Below are positions 63,528-64,000 of a stretch of 64,000 nt of DNA, in pieces; position 1 is the stretch's first letter; every line of letters begins with the position of its first letter. The stretch is from Methylobacterium terricola (GTDB lineage Bacteria > Pseudomonadota > Alphaproteobacteria > Rhizobiales > Beijerinckiaceae). Under the pieces are notes generated by a model. That model made no database searches, was not told where the DNA came from, and saw only the letters and a program-made list of their open reading frames with translations. A program made the translations under genes and the position numbers. Where the stretch lies: NCBI RefSeq assembly GCF_006151805.1, contig NZ_VDDA01000009.1, forward strand, positions 124,001 to 188,000. Direction: 5' to 3'.

Positions 63528-64000
63528 GGGCGCGCGCCCTCCGCGGGCGGGCGAGGCCGGAATGCAGCCCCCGGCATCGCCAGGGCGGCGCGGCGCTCGC
63601 GCGAGCACGATCCGGCTGGTCTCGCGCCTGCTTCCTCTGAGGCGCAGCCGGTGAAGCCGAGACCGGTTCGTCGCGGACGAGGCGGTCACATCGAGGATCA
63701 AGAGCAGCCCCCGGTCGCCACACGACCGGGGGCTGCTCTCGTATGATACCCTCGCGCCTTGGCATCGACACGGCGATACGAAGGCGTCCGGCGCATCGGC
63801 GCCGACGCCCGTTCGGGATTGCCTTGCGCCGTCGAACGAGTTCGTTCGAAGGCGCTGCGGTAGAGAACCCCGGCGCGCCGACCCGGTCCGCTGCCGGGGG
63901 CGCGGAGCCGGTGCGAAGGATGCGTCCGGCCCGCCGTCGGCACGATCGAGCGCGGGACGCCCCCGGTCGTCGCCGGCGCTGAGCAACCGGGCTTCTTCAC
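63528..64000. other. Intergenic region at right edge
   Basis: 473 bp after hisS up to the window end, with a perfect hairpin at 63701-63739, a second hairpin at about 63828-63855 (TCGAACGA-GT-TCGTTCGA core) and no CDS on either strand with a ribosome binding site. Confidence 0.45.
63701..63739. terminator. Perfect 17-bp hairpin element
   Basis: AGAGCAGCCCCCGGTCG (63701-63717), a 5-base loop CCACA, then the exact reverse complement (63723-63739), about 170 bp downstream of hisS. Same family as 40153-40187 and 43200-43242. Confidence 0.65.

Overview
The window is a continuous piece of a high-GC (roughly 70% by eye) alphaproteobacterial chromosome. It carries no phage, insertion sequence, CRISPR or RNA gene that I can see. 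Gene content and order (PPSR-oriC-hemE-hemJ, maf/aroE/coaE/dnaQ, hisD-UPF0262, a Ros/MucR regulator, GANTC and TTAA-N7-TTAA motifs) point to the Hyphomicrobiales. The style of the intergenic palindromes and of several small secreted proteins makes a Methylobacterium-like organism my best guess; that last step is inference.

Layout. 1-1344: ferredoxin and its reductase (reductase cut by the window edge). 1.6-11.2 kb: zinc-ligand-less MucR, fused dihydroxyacetone kinase, hybrid histidine kinase, soluble triple-PAS chemoreceptor with PilZ domain, D-amino-acid dehydrogenase-like oxidase, M20-type amidohydrolase. 11.3-17.7 kb: seven-gene minus-strand moxR-DUF58-DUF4381-batA-batB-TPR-batD operon with overlapping genes. 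18.1-26.6 kb: small secreted protein, aceE, and gcvT-gcvH-gcvP. 27.0-31.0 kb: dnaQ, coaE, aroE, maf and PPSR, all on the minus strand. 30.95-31.57 kb: predicted chromosomal origin, with one perfect DnaA box, one perfect CtrA box, an AT-rich block and six GANTC sites. 31.6-35.0 kb: hemE, hemJ, an alpha/beta-hydrolase without its nucleophile, and a PAP2 acid phosphatase, all on the plus strand.

35.3-39.8 kb holds the most unusual locus. It is a compact plus-strand operon of a single-domain response regulator, a small coiled-coil protein, a membrane protein (cytoplasmic roadblock-like region, one TM, 17 periplasmic heptads, OmpA domain), a Rab-like small GTPase with Asp in place of the catalytic Gln, and a histidine kinase. 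It looks like a signalling module linking a two-component pathway, a Ras-superfamily switch and the cell wall.

40.2-64 kb: TerC, a lipid kinase, two secreted or anchored proteins, a LuxR regulator, a divergent PEP carboxylase, several small ORFs, a NepR-like protein, a Crp/Fnr regulator overlapping a degenerate HWE kinase, AzlCD, LMW-PTP/UPF0262/hisD/DUF2948, a LysR gene divergent from a bile-acid:sodium-type symporter, an O-antigen ligase-like protein and hisS. A parS-like site lies about 22 kb from the predicted origin. Several families of intergenic palindromes (17-bp hairpins, 35-50 bp inverted arms) recur between operons.
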